The notes beneath the pieces are model-generated. The model was not told where the DNA came from, made no database searches, and worked only from the letters and a program-made list of their open reading frames with translations. A stretch of DNA of 12,088 bases from an uncultured Clostridia bacterium (GTDB lineage Bacteria; Bacillota; Clostridia; Peptostreptococcales; Anaerovoracaceae). Both the position numbers and the translations under genes were made by a program. Where the stretch lies: assembly GCA_938034165.1 (NCBI GenBank), contig CALHKP010000048.1, forward strand, positions 1-12,088. The letters run 5' to 3'. How positions within the stretch are numbered: the stretch's first letter is position 1; every line of letters begins with the position of its first letter. This document shows, in pieces, positions 6,609 to 12,088 of this stretch.

Positions 6609-7298
6609 ATGGCATTTTTTAGAGACGTACACGAGGATATACAGGCAGTTCTGAAACGAGACCCTGCTGCGAGAAACAGCTTAGAGGTTTTGCTGTGTTA
6701 TCCGGGTGTTTGGGCTTTGATAATGCATAAACCTTCGCACTGGCTTTACAAGCACAATATCAAGCTTCTGGCCAGAATAATTTCTCAGCTCACAAGATGG
6801 TTTACCGGTATTGAGATTCATCCCGGTGCAACAATAGGCAGAAGATGCTTTATTGACCACGGAATGGCTGTAGTAATAGGAGAAACTACGGAAGTCGGAG
6901 ACGATGTTACACTGTATCAGGGAGTTACTCTCGGAGGTACAGGTAAGGATTCCGGCAAGAGACATCCAACCATCGGGAATCGAGTAATCGTAAGTTCCGG
7001 GGCAAAGGTGCTGGGACCTTTTGAGGTTGGCGACGATGTAAAAATCGGAGCGGGATCCATAGTGCTGAATGCGATACCTGCCGGAAGCACAGTTGTGGGA
7101 ATTCCGGGTCGTGTCGTAAGAAGATACGGTGAAAGCACAGAAGATCTTAACCAGGTTAATCTTCCTGACCCCGTTGCAACCGAAATGGAATGTCTGAGAA
7201 AGAGAATCGTTGCTCTGGAGGCAAAGCTTCAGGAGCAGCTTCTTGCAGCCGAAGGTAAAACAAAAGAAGAGAGAGGCGATAAAAATGAAGATTTATAA
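6609..7298 (+). CDS. cysE: Serine O-acetyltransferase
   Basis: The 229-residue enzyme transfers acetyl from acetyl-CoA to L-serine, giving O-acetylserine for cysteine synthesis. A helical N-terminal region (1-65) is followed by a left-handed beta-helix of hexapeptide repeats. It includes GIEIHPGATIG, IDHGMAVVIGET (with D83 and catalytic H84), GVTLGGTGK and HPTIG. It is the short Bacillus-type form. The tail from about 185 is long and predicted to coil (ECLRKRIVALEAKLQEQLL). It ends in Asp-Leu, not the terminal Ile that docks into CysK in many species. The ATG at 6609 is chosen for AGAGG at 6597-6601; a TTG at 6576 lies inside the hairpin loop and is unlikely. The stop overlaps cysS by 14 nt. 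There is no room for a T-box leader in the 54-nt gap upstream. Confidence 0.96.
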   Translation: MAFFRDVHEDIQAVLKRDPAARNSLEVLLCYPGVWALIMHKPSHWLYKHNIKLLARIISQLTRWFTGIEIHPGATIGRRCFIDHGMAVVIGETTEVGDDVTLYQGVTLGGTGKDSGKRHPTIGNRVIVSSGAKVLGPFEVGDDVKIGAGSIVLNAIPAGSTVVGIPGRVVRRYGESTEDLNQVNLPDPVATEMECLRKRIVALEAKLQEQLLAAEGKTKEERGDKNEDL

Positions 7299-8685
7299 TA
7301 CGCTGACAAGAAAAAAAGAAGAATTTGTACCTATCAAAGAAGGGGAAGCTTTGATCTATGCATGCGGACCTACTGTATATAACTTTTTCCACATCGGAAA
7401 CGCGCGTCCCTTGGTAGTCTTTGATACTCTTAGAAAATATCTGATTTACAGAGGATACAAGGTTAAGTTTGTTCAGAATTTTACTGATGTTGACGACAAA
7501 ATCATAAACAAGGCAAGAGAAGAAAAGATAACGGCTCCTGAGGTTTCGGAAAAGTACATCAAAGAATATTTTGATGATGCTGTTGCTCTGAATGTTACAA
7601 AGGCAGATGTTCATCCTAAGGTTTCTGAACACATTCCGGAAATCATTGAATTTATCCAGACTCTTATTGACAAAGGATATGCTTACGAGGCTGACGGGGA
7701 TGTATATTTCTCAACAAGAAAATTCCCTGAGTACGGAAAGCTTTCCGGACAGAACATAGACGATTTGGAATCCGGAGCAAGAATCGCAGTGGGTGAAGTT
7801 AAGGAAGACCCTCTTGACTTTGCTCTGTGGAAGGCAAGAAAAACAGAAGACGAAATCGCATGGAAATCACCATGGGGAATGGGAAGACCGGGCTGGCACA
7901 TCGAATGTTCAGCTATGGCAAAGAAGCACCTGGGAAATACTATTGATATTCACGGAGGCGGCGAAGACCTGCAGTTCCCTCACCACGAAAACGAAATTGC
8001 GCAGTCAGAATGCTGCAATGGTGTTCCTTTTGCTCATTACTGGATGCACAACGGATATATTACTGTTGACCACGAAAAGATGTCAAAATCAAAGGGAAAC
8101 TTCTTTACTGTTCGTGATATAAGAAAAGAATATGACGGCGAAGTAATCAGATTCTTCCTACTTTCAGGTCATTACAGAGGACCTATAAACTTCAGCCACG
8201 ATCTTATGGAACAGGCTAAGAATGGCCTTGGCAGAATCCAAAACTGCAAAGACAATCTAATTCACCTCATTGAAGCCGGCGGTGCAGAGACTATGACAGA
8301 AGAGGAAGCAAAGACTCTTGAAGGCTTTGATAAATTCAGAGAAGACTTCATCAAAGCTATGGATGATGACCTGAATACTGCAGACGGTATCAGCGCTGTC
8401 TTTGAATTGGTTTCAGCTGTAAACACTGCTGTTAAGGACGGAGCAAGCGTTGAATTTGCAAAGGCTTCACTGGAAAGACTCATGGAACTTTGCAATGTTT
8501 TGGGAATTCTTCAGAAGGAAGCTGACAATGCTGTTGATGAAGATATTGAAGCTCTGGTTGCCGAAAGACAGGAAGCAAGAAAGAATAAAGATTTTGCACG
8601 TGCTGACGAAATCAGAGACTTACTGAAAGAAAGAGGAATCACCCTGAAGGATACTCCGCAGGGCGTTCAGATAATAAAAGAATAG
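7285..8685 (+). CDS. cysS: Cysteinyl-tRNA synthetase
   Basis: This 466-residue class I aminoacyl-tRNA synthetase attaches cysteine to tRNA-Cys. The Rossmann-fold signatures are HIGN (36-39) and KMSKS (265-269). The zinc site that selects the cysteine thiol is complete: C27, C208, H233 and E237, matching the E. coli set with an offset of one. The C-terminal helical domain contains RADEIRDLLKERGI, typical of the family. The ATG at 7285 is preferred over upstream in-frame starts because the family N terminus (MKIYNTLTRKKEEF) begins there and GAGAGG lies at 7271-7276. It overlaps cysE by 14 nt, so cysteine precursor synthesis and tRNA charging are coupled in one transcript, as in Bacillus. Confidence 0.97.
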   Translation: MKIYNTLTRKKEEFVPIKEGEALIYACGPTVYNFFHIGNARPLVVFDTLRKYLIYRGYKVKFVQNFTDVDDKIINKAREEKITAPEVSEKYIKEYFDDAVALNVTKADVHPKVSEHIPEIIEFIQTLIDKGYAYEADGDVYFSTRKFPEYGKLSGQNIDDLESGARIAVGEVKEDPLDFALWKARKTEDEIAWKSPWGMGRPGWHIECSAMAKKHLGNTIDIHGGGEDLQFPHHENEIAQSECCNGVPFAHYWMHNGYITVDHEKMSKSKGNFFTVRDIRKEYDGEVIRFFLLSGHYRGPINFSHDLMEQAKNGLGRIQNCKDNLIHLIEAGGAETMTEEEAKTLEGFDKFREDFIKAMDDDLNTADGISAVFELVSAVNTAVKDGASVEFAKASLERLMELCNVLGILQKEADNAVDEDIEALVAERQEARKNKDFARADEIRDLLKERGITLKDTPQGVQIIKE

Positions 8686-8686
8686 T

Positions 8687-9094
8687 ATGGCAAATTTAGA
8701 TTTGAAAGCAATTAATACGACGGCACTCGCCTTTATGGGGGATGCCGTCTATGAAGTATATGTGAGAAAATATGTAATGGAGCAGGGTTTCGTTTCTGCT
8801 GATATTCTTCATAAGGCTGCAGTAAAATACGTAAAGGCTGAGGCTCAGGCGACAGCCGTAAAAAAGCTTATGAAGGATTTTCTTACCGAAGAGGAAGTTG
8901 CGCTGGTTAAGAGGGCGCGAAACAGAAAAAGTACATCCAAAAGCAGAAGCGCAGGACCGGTGGCATACAAACTGGCGACGGCCTTCGAGGCTTTGATTGG
9001 ATATCTTTATCTTGCGGAAAAGGAAGAAAGAGCCCGAGAGATAATGGCTCTTGCGGTGAATATTATAGACGGAGAAGAACCGAAAGCGGTGTAG
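8687..9094 (+). CDS. mrnC: Mini-ribonuclease III (23S rRNA maturation)
   Basis: The 135-residue product is an RNase III catalytic domain without the double-stranded RNA-binding domain. It acts as a dimer that trims the 3' and 5' ends of 23S rRNA precursors. The acidic signatures are FMGDAVYEVYVR (D19, E23) and AFEALIGYLYL (E101); the basic RARNRKSTSKSR loop at 76-87 is the usual RNA-contacting segment. It starts 1 nt after the cysS stop with no convincing ribosome site, so translation probably depends on coupling with cysS. This placement directly after cysS is the same as in Bacillus subtilis (yazC). Confidence 0.95.
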   Translation: MANLDLKAINTTALAFMGDAVYEVYVRKYVMEQGFVSADILHKAAVKYVKAEAQATAVKKLMKDFLTEEEVALVKRARNRKSTSKSRSAGPVAYKLATAFEALIGYLYLAEKEERAREIMALAVNIIDGEEPKAV

Positions 9095-9103
9095 GGAGGT
9101 TAT

Positions 9104-9934
9104 ATGAGCAAAGCGGATGGAATTTTTAAAAACATGTGCCGTAACATTCTCGAAAACGGCTATTCTACCGAAGGTCAGACAGTGAGAGCAAAGTGGGAGG
9201 ATGGAACCCCGGCGCACACTATCAAAACTTTCGGTGTTGTAAACAGATACAATCTGCAGGAGGAATTTCCTGCGCTGACACTCAGAAAGACTGCAATTAA
9301 GACTGCAGTTGATGAGATGCTATGGATCTGGCAGAAAAAATCAAATAACATAAAAGACCTAAAGGGTCATATCTGGGATGAATGGGCTGACGAAACAGGC
9401 TCAATCGGAAAAGCGTATGGCTATCAGATGGCAAAGAAATACAAGTTTGCCCAGGGCGAAATGGACCAGGTTGACAATGTGATTTGGCAGCTTAAGAATA
9501 TGCCTTATTCCAGAAGAATAATGACAAATATCTACAATTTCGAAGATCTTACCGAGATGCATCTTGAACCTTGTGCCTACAGCATGACTTTTAATGTTAC
9601 GGGAAACAAGCTGAATGCTATATTGAATCAGCGTTCTCAGGATGTTCTTGCGGCAAATAACTGGAATGTGGTTCAATACTCAGTGTTGCTTCACATGTTT
9701 GCACAGGTATGCGGCTTTGAGGTGGGAGAATTGGTTCATGTTATTGCGGATGCACATATCTACGATAGACATGTTTCTGCAATTGAAGAACTTCTCAGCA
9801 GAGAAGAATATCCTGCACCAAAGTTTACACTGAACCCTGACATCAAGAATTTCTATGATTTTACAACTGATGACATTATCATAGAGGATTACAGGGCCGG
9901 TGAACAGATTAAGAACATTCCTATAGCAATCTAG
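9104..9934 (+). CDS. thyA: Thymidylate synthase, Bacillus ThyA / phage phi3T-like subtype
   Basis: This 276-residue enzyme converts dUMP to dTMP with methylene-tetrahydrofolate, leaving dihydrofolate. The nucleophile is C157 in LEPCAYSMTF. R137-R138 before it and RSQD (177-180), N187, H218 and Y220 form the dUMP phosphate and base contacts. The residue after the catalytic cysteine is Ala, not the His of the E. coli-type PCH motif. The B. subtilis ThyA/phi3T branch also departs there (PCV), and DGTPAHT, LLWIWQ.KSN and NPD.K.FYDFT also match that branch from memory. Start ATG 9104 follows GGGAGG (9094-9099), which overlaps the mrnC stop. The DHFR gene next door regenerates tetrahydrofolate. In several clostridia this site holds the unrelated thyX, so this may be an in-place replacement. 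Confidence 0.95.
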   Translation: MSKADGIFKNMCRNILENGYSTEGQTVRAKWEDGTPAHTIKTFGVVNRYNLQEEFPALTLRKTAIKTAVDEMLWIWQKKSNNIKDLKGHIWDEWADETGSIGKAYGYQMAKKYKFAQGEMDQVDNVIWQLKNMPYSRRIMTNIYNFEDLTEMHLEPCAYSMTFNVTGNKLNAILNQRSQDVLAANNWNVVQYSVLLHMFAQVCGFEVGELVHVIADAHIYDRHVSAIEELLSREEYPAPKFTLNPDIKNFYDFTTDDIIIEDYRAGEQIKNIPIAI

Positions 9935-9945
9935 AAAGGGAAAAA

Positions 9946-10437
9946 ATGAAACTAATACTAACAGCAGACGAAAACTGGGGAATCGGAAAAGACGGTGGAC
10001 TTCTCTGCCATATTCCCGGTGACCTGAAATTTTTCAAAGAAAAGACGCTGGGCAAAGTTGTCGTAATGGGAAGAGTAACTCTCGAGAGTCTTCCGGGAAA
10101 GAAGGGACTTCCGGGCAGAACCAATATAGTTCTGACAAGAAATCCTGACTACAAGGCGGAAAATGCCATTGTTGTAAACTCAGAAGAAGAACTCTTTGCA
10201 AAAATCAAAGAATATGATGCAGATGACGTTATGCTTATAGGCGGAGCGGAGCTCTATAACAGGTATCTCCCACTTTGTGACATATGCTATATAACAAAGA
10301 TGTATAAAAGCTTTGATGCTGACAGACATTTTGTGAATCTTGATGAAATGCCTGAGTTTGAAAAGACGGCACTGGACGAAATAAAAGAGGAAAACGGTGT
10401 TAGATACCGTTTCTTTATGTACGAAAGAAAAAAGTAA
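9946..10437 (+). CDS. folA: Dihydrofolate reductase
   Basis: The 163-residue enzyme reduces dihydrofolate to tetrahydrofolate with NADPH and is the trimethoprim target. Family features in order are WGIGKDGGLL (11-20), the catalytic acid D26 in IPGDLKFFKEKT with F30, the cofactor loop VVVMGRVTLES (38-48), PGRTNIVLTR, and the second NADPH-binding glycines in MLIGGAEL (G99-G100). The length is that of a chromosomal enzyme. Nothing here shows trimethoprim resistance; the adjacent mobile elements usual for acquired dfr genes are absent. ATG 9946 has AAAGGG at 9935-9940. The gene lies 11 nt after thyA, a standard functional pairing because ThyA consumes the reduced folate that this enzyme restores. 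Confidence 0.95.
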   Translation: MKLILTADENWGIGKDGGLLCHIPGDLKFFKEKTLGKVVVMGRVTLESLPGKKGLPGRTNIVLTRNPDYKAENAIVVNSEEELFAKIKEYDADDVMLIGGAELYNRYLPLCDICYITKMYKSFDADRHFVNLDEMPEFEKTALDEIKEENGVRYRFFMYERKK

Positions 10438-10439
10438 AC

Positions 10440-11186
10440 ATGGAAAAAGAAAATGTAATCATCGGGAGAAATCCCGTAATAGAAGCTCTTAAGAGCAAAA
10501 GAACAATCGAAAAGATTCTTGTGCAGAAGAATGCGGAAGGCTCAATCGGAAAAATCCTCTCTCTAGCAAAAGAAAGCGGAGTGGTTGTGGCGCGCATGGA
10601 AAAGAAGAATCTGGACAGAATTGCAGAAGGCAGACCTCACCAGGGCTGTATCGCATATGTTTCGGCATACAAATATGCTGAGATGAACGATATCTACAAG
10701 AGGGCTGAAGAGGCGGGAGAAGCCCCCTTTGTTATTATTCTTGATAACCTCGAAGATCCGCATAATCTGGGTGCTATTATGAGAACTGCGGAATGCGCAG
10801 GGGCTCACGGAGTTATCGTCCCAAAGAGAAGAAGCTGCGGTCTTACAGAAATCGTGGCAAAGTCTTCTGCCGGAGCAATCGAATACATGCCTTGCGTTAA
10901 GGTTTCAAACATAGCGCGAACTATCGAGGAACTGCAGAAGGACGGATTTTGGGTTGCAGCCTGCGACATGGGAGGCGACGCTTATTATAACGCGAATCTT
11001 ACAGGAAAAATTGCAGTTGTTATCGGAAGCGAAGGAGCCGGAATCAGCAGACTTGTAAAAGAAAAGTGTGATTTTACGGTTTCTATGCCTATGAGAGGAA
11101 AGATAACTTCTCTGAACGCTTCAAATGCAGCGGCAATAGTCATGTATGAAATCAGAAAACAGAGAGATGCAGCAAATGTACAGTGA
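10440..11186 (+). CDS. rlmB: 23S rRNA (guanosine-2'-O-)-methyltransferase, SpoU family
   Basis: This 248-residue SPOUT-class methyltransferase uses S-adenosylmethionine to methylate a ribose 2'-OH in 23S rRNA; RlmB acts at G2251 in E. coli. The N-terminal RNA-binding domain (about 5-78, starting with the IIGRNPVIEAL signature) precedes the trefoil-knot catalytic domain. Motif 1 is LDNLEDPHNLGAIMRTAE (101-118, with N109, R115 and E118). Motif 2 is VIGSEGAGIS (194-203). Motif 3 is MPMRGKITSLNASNAAAI (216-233). It starts 2 nt after the DHFR stop without a clear ribosome site, suggesting coupling. Related TrmH-family enzymes with other targets cannot be excluded, but position before sigH matches Bacillus rlmB (yacO). 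The 3' end overlaps sigH. Confidence 0.92.
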   Translation: MEKENVIIGRNPVIEALKSKRTIEKILVQKNAEGSIGKILSLAKESGVVVARMEKKNLDRIAEGRPHQGCIAYVSAYKYAEMNDIYKRAEEAGEAPFVIILDNLEDPHNLGAIMRTAECAGAHGVIVPKRRSCGLTEIVAKSSAGAIEYMPCVKVSNIARTIEELQKDGFWVAACDMGGDAYYNANLTGKIAVVIGSEGAGISRLVKEKCDFTVSMPMRGKITSLNASNAAAIVMYEIRKQRDAANVQ

Positions 11187-11790
11187 TGATTTGAACATTC
11201 TTACTGACGAGGATATCGTCAGAATGGCTCATGAGGGCAGTGATACGGCATATAGTTTTCTGATAAAAAAATACAAGAAGCTGGCAAAGACAATTGCTCA
11301 GAAATACTATATTTCAGGCGGAGATAACGAAGATCTGGTGCAGGAAGGCATGATTGGGATATTCAAGGCCATAAGAAATTTTGATGAGGATGAAGAGGCA
11401 TCTTTTCGTACCTTTGTTGAGATTTGCATAACCAGACAGATACAGACTGCCATAACAGGGGCAAATAGGCAGAAGCACAAGGTTCTAAACGAGTCTATTT
11501 CCCTCAGTGCGGGGGAAAATGATGACAGCGAGAGCAGTCTTAAGGACACCCTTGCGGCGGACAGCGCCAGCTTTGATCCTGAGGAAATCATGGTTCTGAG
11601 GGATTTGTTTGAGCGCCTGAAAACGGGCAGCGAGTCTCTGTTTAGTCCTATGGAAAAAATCATATGGGAGGAACTCCTAAAAGGGAAGAGCTATATAGAA
11701 ATATCCGAGGAGCTGGACAAATCTCCGAAGGCTGTGGATAATGCCATCCAGAGAATAAAGAAAAAAACCAGGTTTTTTATTCACAACTGA
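11176..11790 (+). CDS. sigH: RNA polymerase sigma-H type factor
   Basis: The 204-residue product is a sigma-70 family factor resembling Bacillus SigH (Spo0H), which directs stationary-phase, competence and early sporulation genes. Region 2 holds NEDLVQEGMIGIFKAIRNF (51-69) and FRTFVEICITRQIQTAI (77-93). The RQKH segment follows, then an acidic Ser-rich linker (109-133). Region 4.2 is the helix-turn-helix GKSYIEISEELDKSPKAVDNAIQRIKKK (about 170-197). Three in-frame ATGs are possible. The one at 11176 is preferred because AGAGAG (11161-11166) lies 9 nt upstream; 11167 directly abuts it and 11146 has no ribosome site. The gene overlaps rlmB by 11 nt (41 nt from the first ATG). yacP, which lies between them in Bacillus, is missing. 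A SigH factor does not by itself prove that the host sporulates. Confidence 0.93.
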   Translation: MYSDDLNILTDEDIVRMAHEGSDTAYSFLIKKYKKLAKTIAQKYYISGGDNEDLVQEGMIGIFKAIRNFDEDEEASFRTFVEICITRQIQTAITGANRQKHKVLNESISLSAGENDDSESSLKDTLAADSASFDPEEIMVLRDLFERLKTGSESLFSPMEKIIWEELLKGKSYIEISEELDKSPKAVDNAIQRIKKKTRFFIHN

Positions 11791-11806
11791 AGATAAGAGG
11801 AAAACG

Positions 11807-11843
11807 AATATCACATTGGGATTTTTCCTGATGTGATATTTTT
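11807..11843 (+). terminator. Rho-independent terminator after sigH
   Basis: AATATCACAT (11807-11816) pairs perfectly with ATGTGATATT (11831-11840). The stem can extend inward by T-G, G-T, G-C, G-C and A-T pairs to a TTTT loop (11822-11825). The strand then runs into TTTTT (11839-11843). The hairpin begins 17 nt after the sigH stop and would end the long transcript before the tRNA-tuf unit. The stem base is A/T rich and the U-tract is short. Confidence 0.8.
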
Positions 11844-11875
11844 GACAATTATGCATGTAATAGCGAGAAGAATTA

Positions 11876-11904
11876 TTGACAATTCAGCAAAAAAATAGTA
11901 CGAT
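11876..11904 (+). promoter_or_regulatory. Promoter of the tRNA-Thr/tuf unit
   Basis: A perfect -35 TTGACA at 11876-11881, a 17-bp A-rich spacer and a -10 TACGAT at 11899-11904 (4 of 6 to TATAAT) place the start near 11910-11912, about 15 nt before the tRNA. An identical TTGACAATT occurs at 11842-11850 but lacks a -10 at suitable distance. Confidence 0.7.
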
Positions 11905-11925
11905 AAATTTGTATTGGTCTAATAG

Positions 11926-12002
11926 GCTGTTGTAGCTCAGTAGGTAGAGCACTTCCTTGGTAAGGAAGAGGTTCGGCAGTTCGATCCTGCTCAACAGCTC
12001 CA
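11926..12002 (+). tRNA. tRNA-Thr (anticodon GGT)
   Basis: The cloverleaf folds by hand: acceptor GCTGTTG/CAACAGC, D-stem GCTC/GAGC, anticodon stem CTTCC/GGAAG with loop TTGGTAA (anticodon GGT at positions 34-36, reading ACC and ACU), and T-stem GGCAG/CTGCT with loop TTCGATC. The discriminator is T and CCA is encoded. The variable region AGGTTC is 6 nt, one more than usual, giving 77 nt including CCA. It lies directly after its own promoter and 34 nt before tuf, so tRNA and EF-Tu mRNA are probably cut from one transcript, as with E. coli thrT-tufB. Confidence 0.95.
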
Positions 12003-12036
12003 AAACTATTTGTAATTATTAAAGGAGAATTTAAAG

Positions 12037-12088
12037 ATGGCAAAACAGAAATTTGAGAGAACAAAACCTCATATTAACATCGGAACAA
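12037..12088 (+). CDS. tuf: Elongation factor Tu, N-terminal fragment (runs off window)
   Basis: Only the first 17 codons are present, reading MAKQKFERTKPHINIGT, which is the highly conserved EF-Tu N terminus just ahead of the GHVDHGKTT GTP-binding loop. EF-Tu delivers aminoacyl-tRNAs to the ribosome as a GTP complex. The ATG at 12037 follows a strong AAAGGAG at 12021-12027. The gene is cut by the window edge, not broken. It follows tRNA-Thr by 34 nt and probably shares its promoter. Confidence 0.95.
   Translation, partial: MAKQKFERTKPHINIGT

Noticed and set aside
9946..10437. Acquired trimethoprim-resistance dfr gene
   Set aside because: It pairs with thyA inside a housekeeping operon, without integron or insertion-sequence remnants, and looks like a chromosomal enzyme.

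Overview
This window looks like a conserved housekeeping stretch of a low-to-moderate G+C Gram-positive anaerobe, most likely a member of the Clostridia (Bacillota). The reasons are strong AGGAGG-type ribosome binding sites, heavy AGA arginine codon use, a SigH-type sigma factor, a YacL-like PIN/TRAM protein, Mini-RNase III, and a gene order that follows the classic Firmicute block yacL-ispD-ispF-...-cysE-cysS-mrnC-rlmB-sigH. I cannot fix the genus from the sequence alone. Everything is on the + strand. I see no insertion sequence, prophage, CRISPR array or toxin-antitoxin pair.

Layout. A near-consensus promoter (80-108) and a leader of about 115 nt with a possible hairpin precede a membrane PIN/TRAM protein (230-1369). 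Next come a fused ispD-ispF gene for the isoprenoid MEP pathway (1383-2519), proS (2543-4285), a TRIC/UPF0126 membrane protein (4309-4974), two short chromate-transporter-family genes (4913-5533 and 5520-6044), a cyclophilin (6078-6554), cysE (6609-7298), cysS (7285-8685), mrnC (8687-9094), thyA (9104-9934), a dihydrofolate reductase gene (9946-10437), rlmB (10440-11186) and sigH (11176-11790). A strong hairpin terminator (11807-11843) closes this run. A second promoter (11876-11904) then drives tRNA-Thr(GGT) (11926-12002) and the start of tuf (12037 to the window end).

How the genes fit together. Gaps between genes are short (1-57 nt) or negative, and no internal rho-independent terminator with a U-tract is visible, so the run from 230 to 11790 could be one long operon or a few overlapping transcripts. 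Functional pairs are clear. CysE makes the cysteine precursor and CysS charges tRNA-Cys. ThyA produces dihydrofolate and the next gene recycles it. ProS, CysS, tRNA-Thr and EF-Tu serve translation, and MrnC and RlmB serve 23S rRNA maturation and modification. The two ChrA-like genes form a typical two-subunit short-chain CHR pair.

The window is mostly ordinary; I do not see a new defence or mobile system. The points worth a second look are the IspD-IspF fusion with an internal ribosome binding site before the IspF half, a 62-nt dual-coding overlap between the TRIC-like gene and the first chrA gene (which starts at TTG), the thyA-DHFR pair placed between mrnC and rlmB where several clostridia carry thyX, and the loss of yacP with rlmB overlapping sigH.
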